Shown here: in pieces, positions 55,753-64,000 of the stretch
How positions within the stretch are numbered: position 1 is the first letter of the stretch
Layout: every line of letters starts with the position of its first letter
Translations under genes and position numbers: made by a program
Notes under the pieces: model-generated
What the model was told of the DNA's origin: nothing
What the model saw: only the letters and a program-made list of their open reading frames with translations
Databases searched by the model: none
Source: Pedobacter sp. Hv1
Lineage (GTDB): Bacteria > Bacteroidota > Bacteroidia > Sphingobacteriales > Sphingobacteriaceae
DNA length: 64,000 nucleotides
Direction of reading: 5' to 3'
NCBI RefSeq assembly: GCF_001412215.1
Contig: NZ_LLWP01000002.1
Coordinates: forward strand, 310,001 to 374,000

Positions 55753-57246
55753 ATGGCTCCAAGTATTCATTTAATTTCTTTCTGCCTTATGTTCAATTAT
55801 ATTTTCGGTTATCTACTGAGCCCATTCTGCTTGCTTGGTATTTTAGGTCAAGATCAAACCAATGTTGTTCAAAAGAATCACCAGATCGTATTGGTTTTCG
55901 ATAAAAACCCTGCTGCTGTTGAACCTAAACAAGGCTTATTTTACACTCCCAACCAAATAAGGTATTATGGGAATGATTTGGTCAGAGCTGAAATAAAACT
56001 CAACAATAAGACAAAAGTTGATACCATTAAAATAAACACCGCTCAAGAAACATTACCAGTTGATCTCTTTCACAATTATGTAACGTTCAACTATCATTTT
56101 AAACAGGGCGATACAGTCTTTTTCACTTTTAAAGATGATGTTCCATTGGTAACCAAGATCAATAGACCAACCAAACCATTTGACCTGAACTTTAGCTTAG
56201 TGGCAAAAAAAAGGTTTAATGAACCTTTAAAAAGCGATAATTTGTTTCGCTTTGACAAACCAATTCCTTTAGCGCAACAATTTAATAAGCTGTATACAAA
56301 TTATATGATCCGTAAAAATTACCTGGATTCATTAAAAAAGGAAGATCTATTATCAACCACTCTTTATCAAGTTTATAGCCAACAGTACAAATACACCAAT
56401 TTTTTAAGTACAGTGCTTTTTGAGCAACGGTTTAAACCGCTCTTACAAACCATCCCAGAGCAATTTTCTATAGAGGATGTGATCAATAACGATACTTTAT
56501 TGTATAACGATTTCTTTATTCAGTTTTTAAATTGGCGTTATTTATGGGGCGATCAACTTGCTGTACCCAAAATTGTAAAAGCGCAATCAAGGAGTATTGA
56601 CTACAAAATTGCCTACGAAAAAGTAAAAGTCAGTGTACAGAATGAGTTGGTAAAAAACTACATTCTTTTCTTCTGCCTCCAAAAAATATACGAAGAAGAT
56701 AGCAAAATCAACTTCAACAGCTATTTAGCCAAATTTAAAAGTGATGTAAAAGACGATCGTTTTAACGATTACCTGAAAAACAATTTTGATGATTACCTAC
56801 TGCAATCGACTGGATCTACCCTATTGGGCAATCTATCTAAAAGTAAAAAGATAGAATTTTCGGCCTTATTGAACAGCCTTAAGGGCAATGTAGTGTACGT
56901 AGACCTTTGGGCCAGTTGGTGTGCACCTTGCCGGGCTGCCATGCCTGCCTCAAGAGCGCTTAAACAGGCCTATACAGGCAAAGCAGTTAAGTTTGTATAT
57001 ATTTCTATGGATACACAATTTGCCAACTGGGCCAAAGCTGCCAGCGACGAAAAGTTAACGAATGATCCTTATAGCTTGATTATGTTCGATAGCAAAAATG
57101 CGGCTTTGCCTAAACAGCTTAAAATGGCGGCTATCCCCAGGTACCTGATCTACAACAAAAGGGGACAATTGGTTTACCAAAATGCACCTGGACCAGATGG
57201 AACAGATATTAAAAGTATCTTGAATAAGTTTTTAATGCAGAATTAG
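55753..57246 (+). CDS. TlpA-like thioredoxin-domain protein
   Basis: A 497-residue exported protein with an N-terminal hydrophobic signal (about 5-30), a beta domain of the DUF4369/TlpA-partner kind, a helical middle and a C-terminal thioredoxin fold (about 372-497). The active site is WASWCAPCRAAMP and the cis-Pro lies in MAAIPRYLIY. TlpA-type proteins reduce disulfides in the periplasm. The gene follows the M56 gene by 61 bases and may belong to the same regulated operon, implying a thiol-repair role in envelope stress. The exact start is uncertain. Confidence 0.88.
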   Translation: MAPSIHLISFCLMFNYIFGYLLSPFCLLGILGQDQTNVVQKNHQIVLVFDKNPAAVEPKQGLFYTPNQIRYYGNDLVRAEIKLNNKTKVDTIKINTAQETLPVDLFHNYVTFNYHFKQGDTVFFTFKDDVPLVTKINRPTKPFDLNFSLVAKKRFNEPLKSDNLFRFDKPIPLAQQFNKLYTNYMIRKNYLDSLKKEDLLSTTLYQVYSQQYKYTNFLSTVLFEQRFKPLLQTIPEQFSIEDVINNDTLLYNDFFIQFLNWRYLWGDQLAVPKIVKAQSRSIDYKIAYEKVKVSVQNELVKNYILFFCLQKIYEEDSKINFNSYLAKFKSDVKDDRFNDYLKNNFDDYLLQSTGSTLLGNLSKSKKIEFSALLNSLKGNVVYVDLWASWCAPCRAAMPASRALKQAYTGKAVKFVYISMDTQFANWAKAASDEKLTNDPYSLIMFDSKNAALPKQLKMAAIPRYLIYNKRGQLVYQNAPGPDGTDIKSILNKFLMQN

Positions 57247-57249
57247 CAT

Positions 57250-57885
57250 TTACTGCGGAATGTAAACCACATATTTGGTTTCAAAAAACGATTCATCAAA
57301 ATAGCTTGAAAGTGGATATAATTCTGCTTTCAGCTTTGATTCTTTGATTTCTTCAGTTAAATCGCCACCTTTTAAATAGAGGATCCCGTTTTGGATGGCA
57401 TTTTTATTTTCTTTGGCAAATTTACCACGAATCCAAGGGTAAAAGTCGATTAACCTAGTTACTGCCCTAGAAACTACAAAATTATATTTATCGGTAACCT
57501 GCTCTGCTCTTAAATGGCTTGCTTTTACATTCTTAAGACCCAAAGCTGCAGCAACCTCTGAAACTACCTTGATTTTTTTACCAATAGAATCTACCAAATG
57601 AAATTGTGTTTCTGGAAATAGAATGGCCAAGGGAATACCCGGAAAACCACCACCAGTACCTACATCTAGCACACTTTCGCCCGCTTTGAAACTACAGAAT
57701 TTGGCTATACCTAACGAATGTAAGATATGGCGTTCGTACAGCTCATCGATGTCTTTTCTAGAGATGACATTGATCTGTGCATTCCAAAAGCTATACAGCT
57801 CGTACAATTGCGAAAACTGGGCAATTTGTTCTTCGGTTAAGTCTTTAAAATATTTTAAAATGAGATCAGGTTTAACTTCAGACAT
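57250..57885 (-). CDS. rsmG: RsmG, 16S rRNA (guanine-527-N7) methyltransferase
   Basis: The 211-residue protein shows the GidB/RsmG blocks: NVISRKDIDELYERHILHSL, the SAM-binding LDVGTGGGFPGIPLAI, HLVDSIGKKIKVV and FVVSRAVTRLIDFYPW. It methylates G527 of 16S rRNA, and its loss gives low-level streptomycin resistance in other bacteria. It converges with the TlpA-like gene with only three bases between stops. The glycosyltransferase gene starts upstream and ends 12 bases before the rsmG start, so both form one transcript. Confidence 0.95.
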   Translation of the reverse strand: MSEVKPDLILKYFKDLTEEQIAQFSQLYELYSFWNAQINVISRKDIDELYERHILHSLGIAKFCSFKAGESVLDVGTGGGFPGIPLAILFPETQFHLVDSIGKKIKVVSEVAAALGLKNVKASHLRAEQVTDKYNFVVSRAVTRLIDFYPWIRGKFAKENKNAIQNGILYLKGGDLTEEIKESKLKAELYPLSSYFDESFFETKYVVYIPQ

Positions 57886-57897
57886 AATGAGGTTGGG

Positions 57898-59052
57898 TTA
57901 TTTCCACTGTACTTTTTTAACAAATATAGATAGAAAGCTATTAAACACTACAAAAACAAACAAAATGATGTCTAATAATGGAAACCACCACCTTAATTCG
58001 CCATAATTTAAGCGTTTTAGCAAACGTGGATAGATCAGACACCTTACAATAAGGCTCAATACAAAAACACCTATGGCCAAGTATAAGGTAGCTTTAAAAC
58101 ACAACAAAGCAATGGTAAAAGCATAAAACAAAAAATAGGCTATCGCCTGGATCGCTAACATCAGTTTATGCCCCGACTTATATAATACCTTAGCACCTTT
58201 CTGTACTTTCTTTTCTCTTAAATAAGCAATTAACGAAGTTTTAGGTTCGCCCCATACTTGGGCTTCTTTATTGATCTGGACTTCGGTATTGTTGCGGTTT
58301 CCGTTTGAATTTACAAAAAGATCATCATCACCAACTGCAATGTGCATGTGTGCTGCAAATCCTTTATTTTTAAAAAACAAAGATTTTTTATAGGCTAAAT
58401 TTCTACCTACGCCCATATAAGGCTTTCCTTTTAAGGCATAAGCCAAGTAGTTCACTGCTTTAAAAAATGTTTCAAAACGGATCATTACATTTAAAAATCC
58501 ACGTTTTTTCATTAGTGGAGCATAACCGATTACAATTTCGGTACTTTCTGCTGCTGGTTGCTGCATGCCCATTAACCAATTGGCAGAAGCTGGCTCACAA
58601 TCTGCATCGGTAAGCACCAACCAATCGTAACTCGAGGCTTTAATACCCATGGTTACTGCAAATTTTTTGCCTGCAATAAACTTGTCTCCTTCGGCAACGG
58701 TAACCACTTTCAGTTGGGTATATTGCTTGGCTAACCTTTCTAAAAGATCGTCGGTACCATCCCAAGACCTATCGTTAACCACAACTACCTCAAAATTTGG
58801 GTAATTCTGATTGAATAGATTAGGCAGGTATTTTTCTAAACTTTTAGCTTCATTTCTGGCGTAAACTATAACACTAATAGGGTTTAGGGCATTTTCTGGA
58901 ATACTTTGAACCTTTGTTGATGCCAATTTTAAGTGCACAAATAGACTAAAATACAGCTGAACCAGAAAACAAAAAATTAGGGCGCCGAGCAGGCTAGTCT
59001 CTATGATATTTAATTCCACGATGGTATTTTTGAAAGCTAGCAAATGTCTCAT
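57898..59052 (-). CDS. Membrane-bound family 2 glycosyltransferase
   Basis: This 384-residue protein has an N-terminal membrane helix (about 18-40), a GT2 catalytic domain (about 55-265) with ISVIVYARNEAKSL, VVNDRSWDGTDDLL and the nucleotide-sugar DxD motif in LTDADCEP, and two to three C-terminal helices (about 290-378). The arrangement is like processive or lipid-linked synthases of surface polysaccharides. The acceptor is unknown. It precedes rsmG in a short operon. Confidence 0.88.
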   Translation of the reverse strand: MRHLLAFKNTIVELNIIETSLLGALIFCFLVQLYFSLFVHLKLASTKVQSIPENALNPISVIVYARNEAKSLEKYLPNLFNQNYPNFEVVVVNDRSWDGTDDLLERLAKQYTQLKVVTVAEGDKFIAGKKFAVTMGIKASSYDWLVLTDADCEPASANWLMGMQQPAAESTEIVIGYAPLMKKRGFLNVMIRFETFFKAVNYLAYALKGKPYMGVGRNLAYKKSLFFKNKGFAAHMHIAVGDDDLFVNSNGNRNNTEVQINKEAQVWGEPKTSLIAYLREKKVQKGAKVLYKSGHKLMLAIQAIAYFLFYAFTIALLCFKATLYLAIGVFVLSLIVRCLIYPRLLKRLNYGELRWWFPLLDIILFVFVVFNSFLSIFVKKVQWK

Positions 59053-59246
59053 TTTTAATCTACAATGTGGCTTGTTGTTGATAAAAAAACCGAAAAAGGA
59101 GCAAATTAATCGGCGATCAATCGGATACTGATAAGATTAAAAGGTTAAGCACGAAAACAAGCACCAACAAAGCCGCCCATCTTATACCCGATAAAAGGAA
59201 TATTCTTCCTATTTTTGACAGATTTTTGAAGAGGAATAAATTAGAT

Positions 59247-60377
59247 ATGAAATTTACTTTACAGGCAAACGATCCGTTGTCTAAAGCCAGAGCGGGAACA
59301 GTTACAACTGCACATGGCGATATAAAAACACCCATTTTCATGCCTGTAGGTACAGCTGGGACGGTAAAAGCGGTACACCAAAGAGAGCTTAAAGATGATA
59401 TTAAAGCTCAGATTATATTAGGAAACACCTATCATTTATACCTTAGGCCGGGTTTAGACATTATTGAACCTGCTGGTGGATTGCACAAATTTATTGGCTG
59501 GGACAAACCCATTTTAACCGACAGTGGTGGTTATCAGGTGTATTCTTTAAGTAAAGTTCGAAAAATTAAAGAAGAAGGGGTTACTTTCCGTTCGCACATT
59601 GATGGTTCAAAACATTTGTTTACACCAGAATACGCCATGGATATCCAAAGAACCATCGGGGCAGATATCATTATGGCCTTTGACGAATGTACGCCATATC
59701 CATGCGATTATAAATACGCTGCCAATTCTATCAACATGACCCACAGGTGGTTGAAACGTTGTTGCCATCGGGTAGATACCACTGAACCTAAATATGGTTT
59801 TGAACAAACCTTATTTCCAATTGTACAGGGTTCTGTATACAAAGATTTGAGGGTAAAATCTGCCGAATTTATAGCTTCAATGAACCGTGAGGGCAATGCC
59901 ATAGGTGGTTTATCTGTGGGCGAACCTGCAGAAGAAATGTATGGAATGACAGAAGTTGTTTGTGATATTTTACCTGCCGATAAGCCAAGATACTTAATGG
60001 GAGTTGGTACGCCAATCAATATTTTAGAGAATATTGCGTTAGGTGTAGATATGTTTGATTGTGTTATGCCTACCAGAAATGCCAGAAATGGGATGCTTTT
60101 TACCAAAAATGGCATGATCAATATCACCAATAAAAAATGGGCTAACGATTTCTCTCCTATTGATGCTGACAGCGACCTGCATGCCGATCAAGTTTACAGC
60201 AAGGCCTATTTAAGGCATTTAATGCACTCTAAAGAGATGTTAGGCGCCCAAATTGCCACTTTACATAACCTCCATTTTTATTTATGGTTGGTAAATGAAG
60301 CCAGAGAAAAAATCATTTCGGGCGAGTTTTACGCTTGGAAAAACAAAATGGTAACTATATTAGGGAATAAATTATAG
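59247..60377 (+). CDS. tgt: Tgt, tRNA-guanine transglycosylase lacking the usual zinc cysteines
   Basis: From MKFTLQANDPLSKARAG the protein has 376 residues; an ATG seven codons earlier is less likely. It keeps TDSGGYQVYSL with the catalytic Asp, GGLSVGEPAEEM for base binding, and FDCVMPTRNARNG. It replaces G34 of tRNAs for Asp, Asn, His and Tyr with a queuosine precursor. The CxCxxC zinc motif of the family is absent: the segment at about 306-325 reads DADSDLHADQVY before SKAYLRHL. The partner His is retained in LHNLHFY. The LptF/G gene begins on the base after its stop, a frequent Bacteroidetes pairing. Confidence 0.93.
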   Translation: MKFTLQANDPLSKARAGTVTTAHGDIKTPIFMPVGTAGTVKAVHQRELKDDIKAQIILGNTYHLYLRPGLDIIEPAGGLHKFIGWDKPILTDSGGYQVYSLSKVRKIKEEGVTFRSHIDGSKHLFTPEYAMDIQRTIGADIIMAFDECTPYPCDYKYAANSINMTHRWLKRCCHRVDTTEPKYGFEQTLFPIVQGSVYKDLRVKSAEFIASMNREGNAIGGLSVGEPAEEMYGMTEVVCDILPADKPRYLMGVGTPINILENIALGVDMFDCVMPTRNARNGMLFTKNGMINITNKKWANDFSPIDADSDLHADQVYSKAYLRHLMHSKEMLGAQIATLHNLHFYLWLVNEAREKIISGEFYAWKNKMVTILGNKL

Positions 60378-61481
60378 ATGAATCTCTTTAAGCGGCGTTT
60401 AAAAATCATTGATGCTTTTATTATTGGCAAATACCTAGGTACATTTTTATATACCTTAGTATTGTTCGTCATTATTATTGTCATTTTTGACCTTTCGGAG
60501 AAATTAGATGATTTTTTAGAGAACGACTTAAGCGCTTGGCAGGTACTAACGCAATATTATGCAGGTTCTATCCCATATTATGTGAACATGCTTTCGCCAT
60601 TGATCAACTTTATTGCGGTGATCTTTTTTACCGCAAAAATGGCCGATCAAACAGAAATTGTACCTATTTTAAGTGGTGGCGTAAGTTTTAATCGCTTTTT
60701 AAGACCTTATTTTATCTCTGCTTTTATCATTTTCACCGCCAATCTCATCTCAAACCTTTACATTCTTCCTTATACCAATCAGATCAAGAACAACTTTGAG
60801 AATGTATATGTGAAAAAGAACGATCCCTTTACCAAGTCGAATATCCACATGAAACTGGATAGCAATACCTATATCTATATTGATAATTTCGATAACAAAA
60901 CCAATATTGGCTATCGATTTTCGCTCGATAAGTTTAAAGGAGATGTATTGCGCAAAAAATTGATTGCCGAGACCATTCAATGGGATTCTTTAAAAAGACA
61001 GTGGAAATTGTCTAATTATACCGTTCGTGATATAAACGACCTTAAAGAAAACATGATTAGTGGAATGTCTTTAGCTAAAGACACCATCTTAGATATGCGT
61101 CCAAATGACTTTTCTGCTTATGACAACGTCTTTGAAAGCATGACCAACAAAGAATTAAGTGATAAGATTAAAAAAGAGAAGACCAGAGGTTCTGGTATTA
61201 TGAGCGACTTGCTTTTTGAGCAATATAAACGTTGGTTCCAGCCTTTATCTGCCTTTGTACTCACCTTAATTGGGGTTGCCTTGTCTTCTCGTAAAGTTAG
61301 AGGCGGCGTTGGTTTACCTTTGGGATTGGGTATATTTTTCAGTTTTGTTTATATAGTAATCAATCAATTTGCAAAGATGTTTTCTACAAAAGGTGGTCTT
61401 CCACCGCTTGCCGCAGCATTGATCCCGACCTTATTTTTTGGCCTTTTGGGCTTTTATTTGCTGAGAAGGGCGCCTAAGTAG
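60378..61481 (+). CDS. LptF/LptG family LPS-export permease
   Basis: A 367-residue permease with about six membrane helices in two triplets (about 12-32, 52-75, 95-120; 280-300, 305-328, 335-362) around a beta-jellyroll periplasmic domain (about 125-270). This is the LptF/LptG layout (YjgP/YjgQ family), part of the LptB2FG complex that moves lipopolysaccharide across the periplasm. The partner permease is not in the window. The gene starts immediately after tgt, so the two are coupled, and its stop codon touches a heptad repeat array. Confidence 0.92.
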   Translation: MNLFKRRLKIIDAFIIGKYLGTFLYTLVLFVIIIVIFDLSEKLDDFLENDLSAWQVLTQYYAGSIPYYVNMLSPLINFIAVIFFTAKMADQTEIVPILSGGVSFNRFLRPYFISAFIIFTANLISNLYILPYTNQIKNNFENVYVKKNDPFTKSNIHMKLDSNTYIYIDNFDNKTNIGYRFSLDKFKGDVLRKKLIAETIQWDSLKRQWKLSNYTVRDINDLKENMISGMSLAKDTILDMRPNDFSAYDNVFESMTNKELSDKIKKEKTRGSGIMSDLLFEQYKRWFQPLSAFVLTLIGVALSSRKVRGGVGLPLGLGIFFSFVYIVINQFAKMFSTKGGLPPLAAALIPTLFFGLLGFYLLRRAPK

Positions 61482-61985
61482 TAAGTTGTAAGTTAAAGGT
61501 TGAAGGTTAAAAGTTCTAAGTTGCAGGTTAAAGGTTTAAAGCCGCTTAACTTCGGAACCCCAACTTTGTGTCTTTCGGACTAACAATTTCCTGATTAACA
61601 ACTTTCTGACCAATGAAACAATAAAATAAATGGAAGAGGTAAGATGGAAAATGGGTGGAAAGTTGAAAGTGTAAAGTTATAAGTTGCGGGTTACGAGTTA
61701 AAAGTATTCACAAAACGTGATGTTTGTTAAGGATATTCACAAAATTGGGATGCTTCACTGAGTTTTTATATTAAGTACTAATTAACCAACAGCTTGATCT
61801 ATTTACTATTTCCAATTCCCTATTTACTATTCCCTACTGACTAATTAACCAGCCTGTCTTTATACTTTGTACTAACTACTTTATACTATTGAATCTATTT
61901 CCTATTTCTTACTTGAACTAATGAGCTAGTGAACGAACAACTTCGTCTATTTCCTATTTACTATTCCCCATTCCCTACTTAAATC
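61481..61985. repeat. Heptad arrays and composite repeat, copy 2 (long spacer)
   Basis: This fills most of the 529-base spacer. Eight NNANGTT heptads (61481-61536: GTAAGTT twice, AAAGGTT, GAAGGTT, AAAAGTT, CTAAGTT, GCAGGTT, AAAGGTT) begin in the stop codon of the LptF/G gene. A second array (61662-61703: GTTGAAA, GTGTAAA, GTTATAA, GTTGCGG, GTTACGA, GTTAAAA) is followed by a core with ATTCACAAAA twice, then ATTNCCT-type arrays at 61801-61849 and 61897-61985. The last three parts repeat the layout at 43631. No gene is visible in this spacer. Confidence 0.85.
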
Positions 61986-62010
61986 ACTAACGAATAACTA
62001 GCAATACCTC

Positions 62011-62901
62011 ATGAAATTTATCCAATCTAAAGACAATAAAAACCTTCTCATTCTACATTTAACAGTTTTTATCTGGGGCTTTACAGGCATCCTAGGAGCA
62101 CTTATCTCTATCAATGCAGTACAAATGGTATGGTATAGGGTATTGATTGCCAGTATCAGCTTATTTGTCTATTTTTTGTTATCTAAAACAAGTATTAAGA
62201 TCAGCAGAAAACAATTTTTACAGTTCTTTTTTACTGGAAGTATAGTGGCTGCACACTGGATCTTTTTCTTTCATTCTATTAAGGTTGCGAATGTTTCTGT
62301 TGGCTTAATTTGCCTTTCTTCTGTTACCTTATTTATAGCCATTTTAGAGCCTTTAATAAAGAAACAGCGCATCTCAAAAGGAGATATTTTTATTGGTTTA
62401 GTGATCATTTTAGGTATTTATTTGATCTTTAAATTTGAGACCAATTACACCACAGGCATTATATTTGGCCTATTAGCTGCCCTGGCTGCAAGCCTATTTT
62501 CGACCATTAATTCTACATTTGTACAGCATACCAATCCAAGTATTATAGGTTTTTATGAGCTTACCGGAGCTTTCTTTTGGATTACGATTTATCGTTTTTT
62601 TGACCAAAGTATATACACTGAAACGTTTAATTTAAGTGTAACCGACTGGTTTTATTTAATGGTATTAGGCACCGTTTGTACGGCTCTTGCCTATGTTGCC
62701 GGGGTAGGTGTAATGCGAACTTTGTCTGCTTTTAGGGTGGCATTGATCACCAATCTTGAACCTGTTTATGGTATTGTTTTAGCCTTCATTTTATTCGGTT
62801 CAAAAGAGCAAATGACAGGTGGTTTTTACCTAGGTTCGCTCCTTATTTTGGCGGCAGTCTTCTGCTATCCGGTTTACAAAAGAAGAAGAAATAAGGCCTA
62901 A
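62011..62901 (+). CDS. EamA family transporter (DMT superfamily)
   Basis: The 296-residue protein has ten predicted membrane helices in two EamA units of about 140 residues each. Recognisable parts are LHLTVFIWGFTGILGALI at the start, AAHWIFFFHSIKVANVSVGLI in unit 1 and TALAYVAGVGVMRTLSAFRVALITNLEPVYG in unit 2, the last being a typical end-of-unit block. These transporters move amino acids, sugars or metabolites, usually outward; the substrate cannot be told. It stands alone after the long heptad-rich spacer. Confidence 0.9.
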   Translation: MKFIQSKDNKNLLILHLTVFIWGFTGILGALISINAVQMVWYRVLIASISLFVYFLLSKTSIKISRKQFLQFFFTGSIVAAHWIFFFHSIKVANVSVGLICLSSVTLFIAILEPLIKKQRISKGDIFIGLVIILGIYLIFKFETNYTTGIIFGLLAALAASLFSTINSTFVQHTNPSIIGFYELTGAFFWITIYRFFDQSIYTETFNLSVTDWFYLMVLGTVCTALAYVAGVGVMRTLSAFRVALITNLEPVYGIVLAFILFGSKEQMTGGFYLGSLLILAAVFCYPVYKRRRNKA

Positions 62902-63539
62902 CATTTCCCTTTCATCGAACGGGTTTTCGATCAAAAAACCAGCACTACTTATGTTATAAAACGACGGTATATCAAGTCTGATATTGGCCTTAATTTACAA
63001 GACAAATGCTAGCCTATACCCAAGGGTAGGGGATAGGAAATCGCCTCTCATTTTTGTCACAAAACTGGCAGTAAACACCCCTCTAACTACCTTCCTTTTT
63101 GAACCTCAAAACAGCAGTATTTAGCAGCTCTTTTTACCCACCATAAAACCTTCATTTGGAATGTAAAAAGAAGCCTAAAATAACCGAAATAGCTGCGTAA
63201 TTTCGCCTATTTTCTTTAGCTATAGCATGCAAATTTTCACAAGCTTTTCAACAAAACCGTATACATGTTAAAAAAATTAAGCAAAAAAAATGCTTTAAAA
63301 ACGACTTAATAAGTGTACCTTAACAACAGGTTTTAAAATCTTCATAAAGTAAAACGAAATGATCCTTTTAAAGCCTAAAAATTCAAATTTATATCAAAAA
63401 ATAAAGGATTTTACAGATTTATATAAAAATTATATTTTATTAAAAATCAATAACTTAATAAACATAGTTTAAATTAAAAAATCACCTCAATTAATTCTTT
63501 AAATTGTTTAAAAACTAAAAATATTAGCAAACCATTACA
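62902..63539. other. AT-rich spacer before the right-edge gene
   Basis: The 638 bases become strongly AT-rich toward the right. I found no credible gene, RNA, strong hairpin or repeat. It presumably includes the promoter of the right-edge gene. Confidence 0.5.
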
Positions 63540-63566
63540 ATGACACCAATAAAACAACATATAAAA

Positions 63567-64000
63567 ATGAAAATCAGCATATTAAGTTGTTTTATTTTAA
63601 GCTTTATATCACATACCTGTTTTTCGCAAATTTTCGACAGTGAACAAAACCCACTTAGTGTAAAATGGAGGCAAATAAATAATGGGGGCTTTAAAATCAT
63701 CTACCCTACCGAGCTAGAAAAAGACGCTCAAAGAATGGCCAATACCATTGGCTTTATTTACCCTTATGTAGGTGCCAGTTTAAATCGTCAAAAAACCACC
63801 ATTCCAATCGTGTTTCAAAACCGTGGAATGCTGGCAAATGGCTTTGTTCAATTGGCCCCAAAAAAGTCGCAATTTAACACCACTCCACCGCAGCAATTTG
63901 ACAGTCAAGATTGGCTCAATAATTTGGCTGTTCATGAGCTGAGGCATGTGGCACAATTTGACAAAATCACCAACGGAAAATCACTCTTTCTTTCTGAAGA
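63567..64000 (+). CDS. Secreted HExxH-like protein, N-terminal part (partial)
   Basis: The window ends inside this gene after about 144 codons. From the ATG used here the protein starts MKISILSCFILSFISHTCFSQ, a signal peptide; an ATG nine codons upstream is possible. It continues with VKWRQINNGGFKIIYPTELEKDAQRM, NRGMLANGFVQLAPKK and HELRHVAQFDK. The last block is a metallopeptidase-like H-E-x-x-H motif. The pattern matches a Bacteroidetes family of periplasmic proteins in which this domain precedes TolB/WD40-like beta-propeller repeats; the propeller, if present, lies beyond the edge. Confidence 0.75.
   Translation, partial: MKISILSCFILSFISHTCFSQIFDSEQNPLSVKWRQINNGGFKIIYPTELEKDAQRMANTIGFIYPYVGASLNRQKTTIPIVFQNRGMLANGFVQLAPKKSQFNTTPPQQFDSQDWLNNLAVHELRHVAQFDKITNGKSLFLSE

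Overview
This 64 kb window is a chromosomal segment of a low-GC Bacteroidetes bacterium, most likely a Pedobacter-like member of the Sphingobacteriaceae. The evidence is a SGNH hydrolase with a type IX secretion C-terminal domain, a DUF4290 gene next to murA, TonB-plug-like extensions on secreted proteins, few Shine-Dalgarno sites, and several TAnnTTTG-type -7 promoter elements. Genus level is inferred from family content, not from a marker-gene comparison.

The left end (about 0.4-6.9 kb) is accessory DNA, visibly more AT-rich than the rest. It holds a SIR2-like gene, an AbiH gene, a five-helix potassium-channel-like gene and a DUF4917 gene. The SIR2, AbiH and DUF4917 proteins keep the same four sequence blocks in the same order, so three diverged SIR2-fold proteins sit together around an ion channel. 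This is the best candidate for an undescribed anti-phage module. It is followed by three orphan genes separated by imperfect inverted repeats that look like integron attC sites, with no integrase in view.

From 6.9 to 28 kb the content is mostly housekeeping: two MFS exporters, ClpB, an MG2-type secreted protein, M28 and S9 peptidases, a tandem pair of NodB-type deacetylase lipoproteins, a GreA-like factor, a nitroreductase, a HEAT-like protein and a YbiT-type ABC-F protein whose second nucleotide site is degenerate.

From 28.4 to 33.2 kb lies a zinc-homeostasis cluster: a COG0523 GTPase, a MerC-like protein, a 42-residue lipoprotein, an ABC ATPase and FtsX-type permease, a DUF3299 protein and a Fur-family regulator. 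Four copies of a TGCAA-N5-TTGCA operator lie in this region. One of them is an orphan that faces a possible small RNA.

From 33.4 to 64 kb there are SlyD, a DUF255 protein, a dipeptide epimerase, GH25 and M20 enzymes, a YdbS/YdbT-like PH pair, a UvrD-type helicase, DUF4290-murA-histidine kinase, a cystathionine beta-synthase-like protein, DprA, a BlaI/M56/TlpA operon with a readable operator-promoter, RsmG, a glycosyltransferase, Tgt-LptF/G, an EamA transporter and the start of a secreted HExxH-like protein cut by the window edge.

Many intergenic spacers carry degenerate tandem repeats with a strict 7-bp period but different unit sequences. Two of these belong to a longer composite repeat. 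No rRNA, tRNA, CRISPR array, insertion sequence or integrase was seen.
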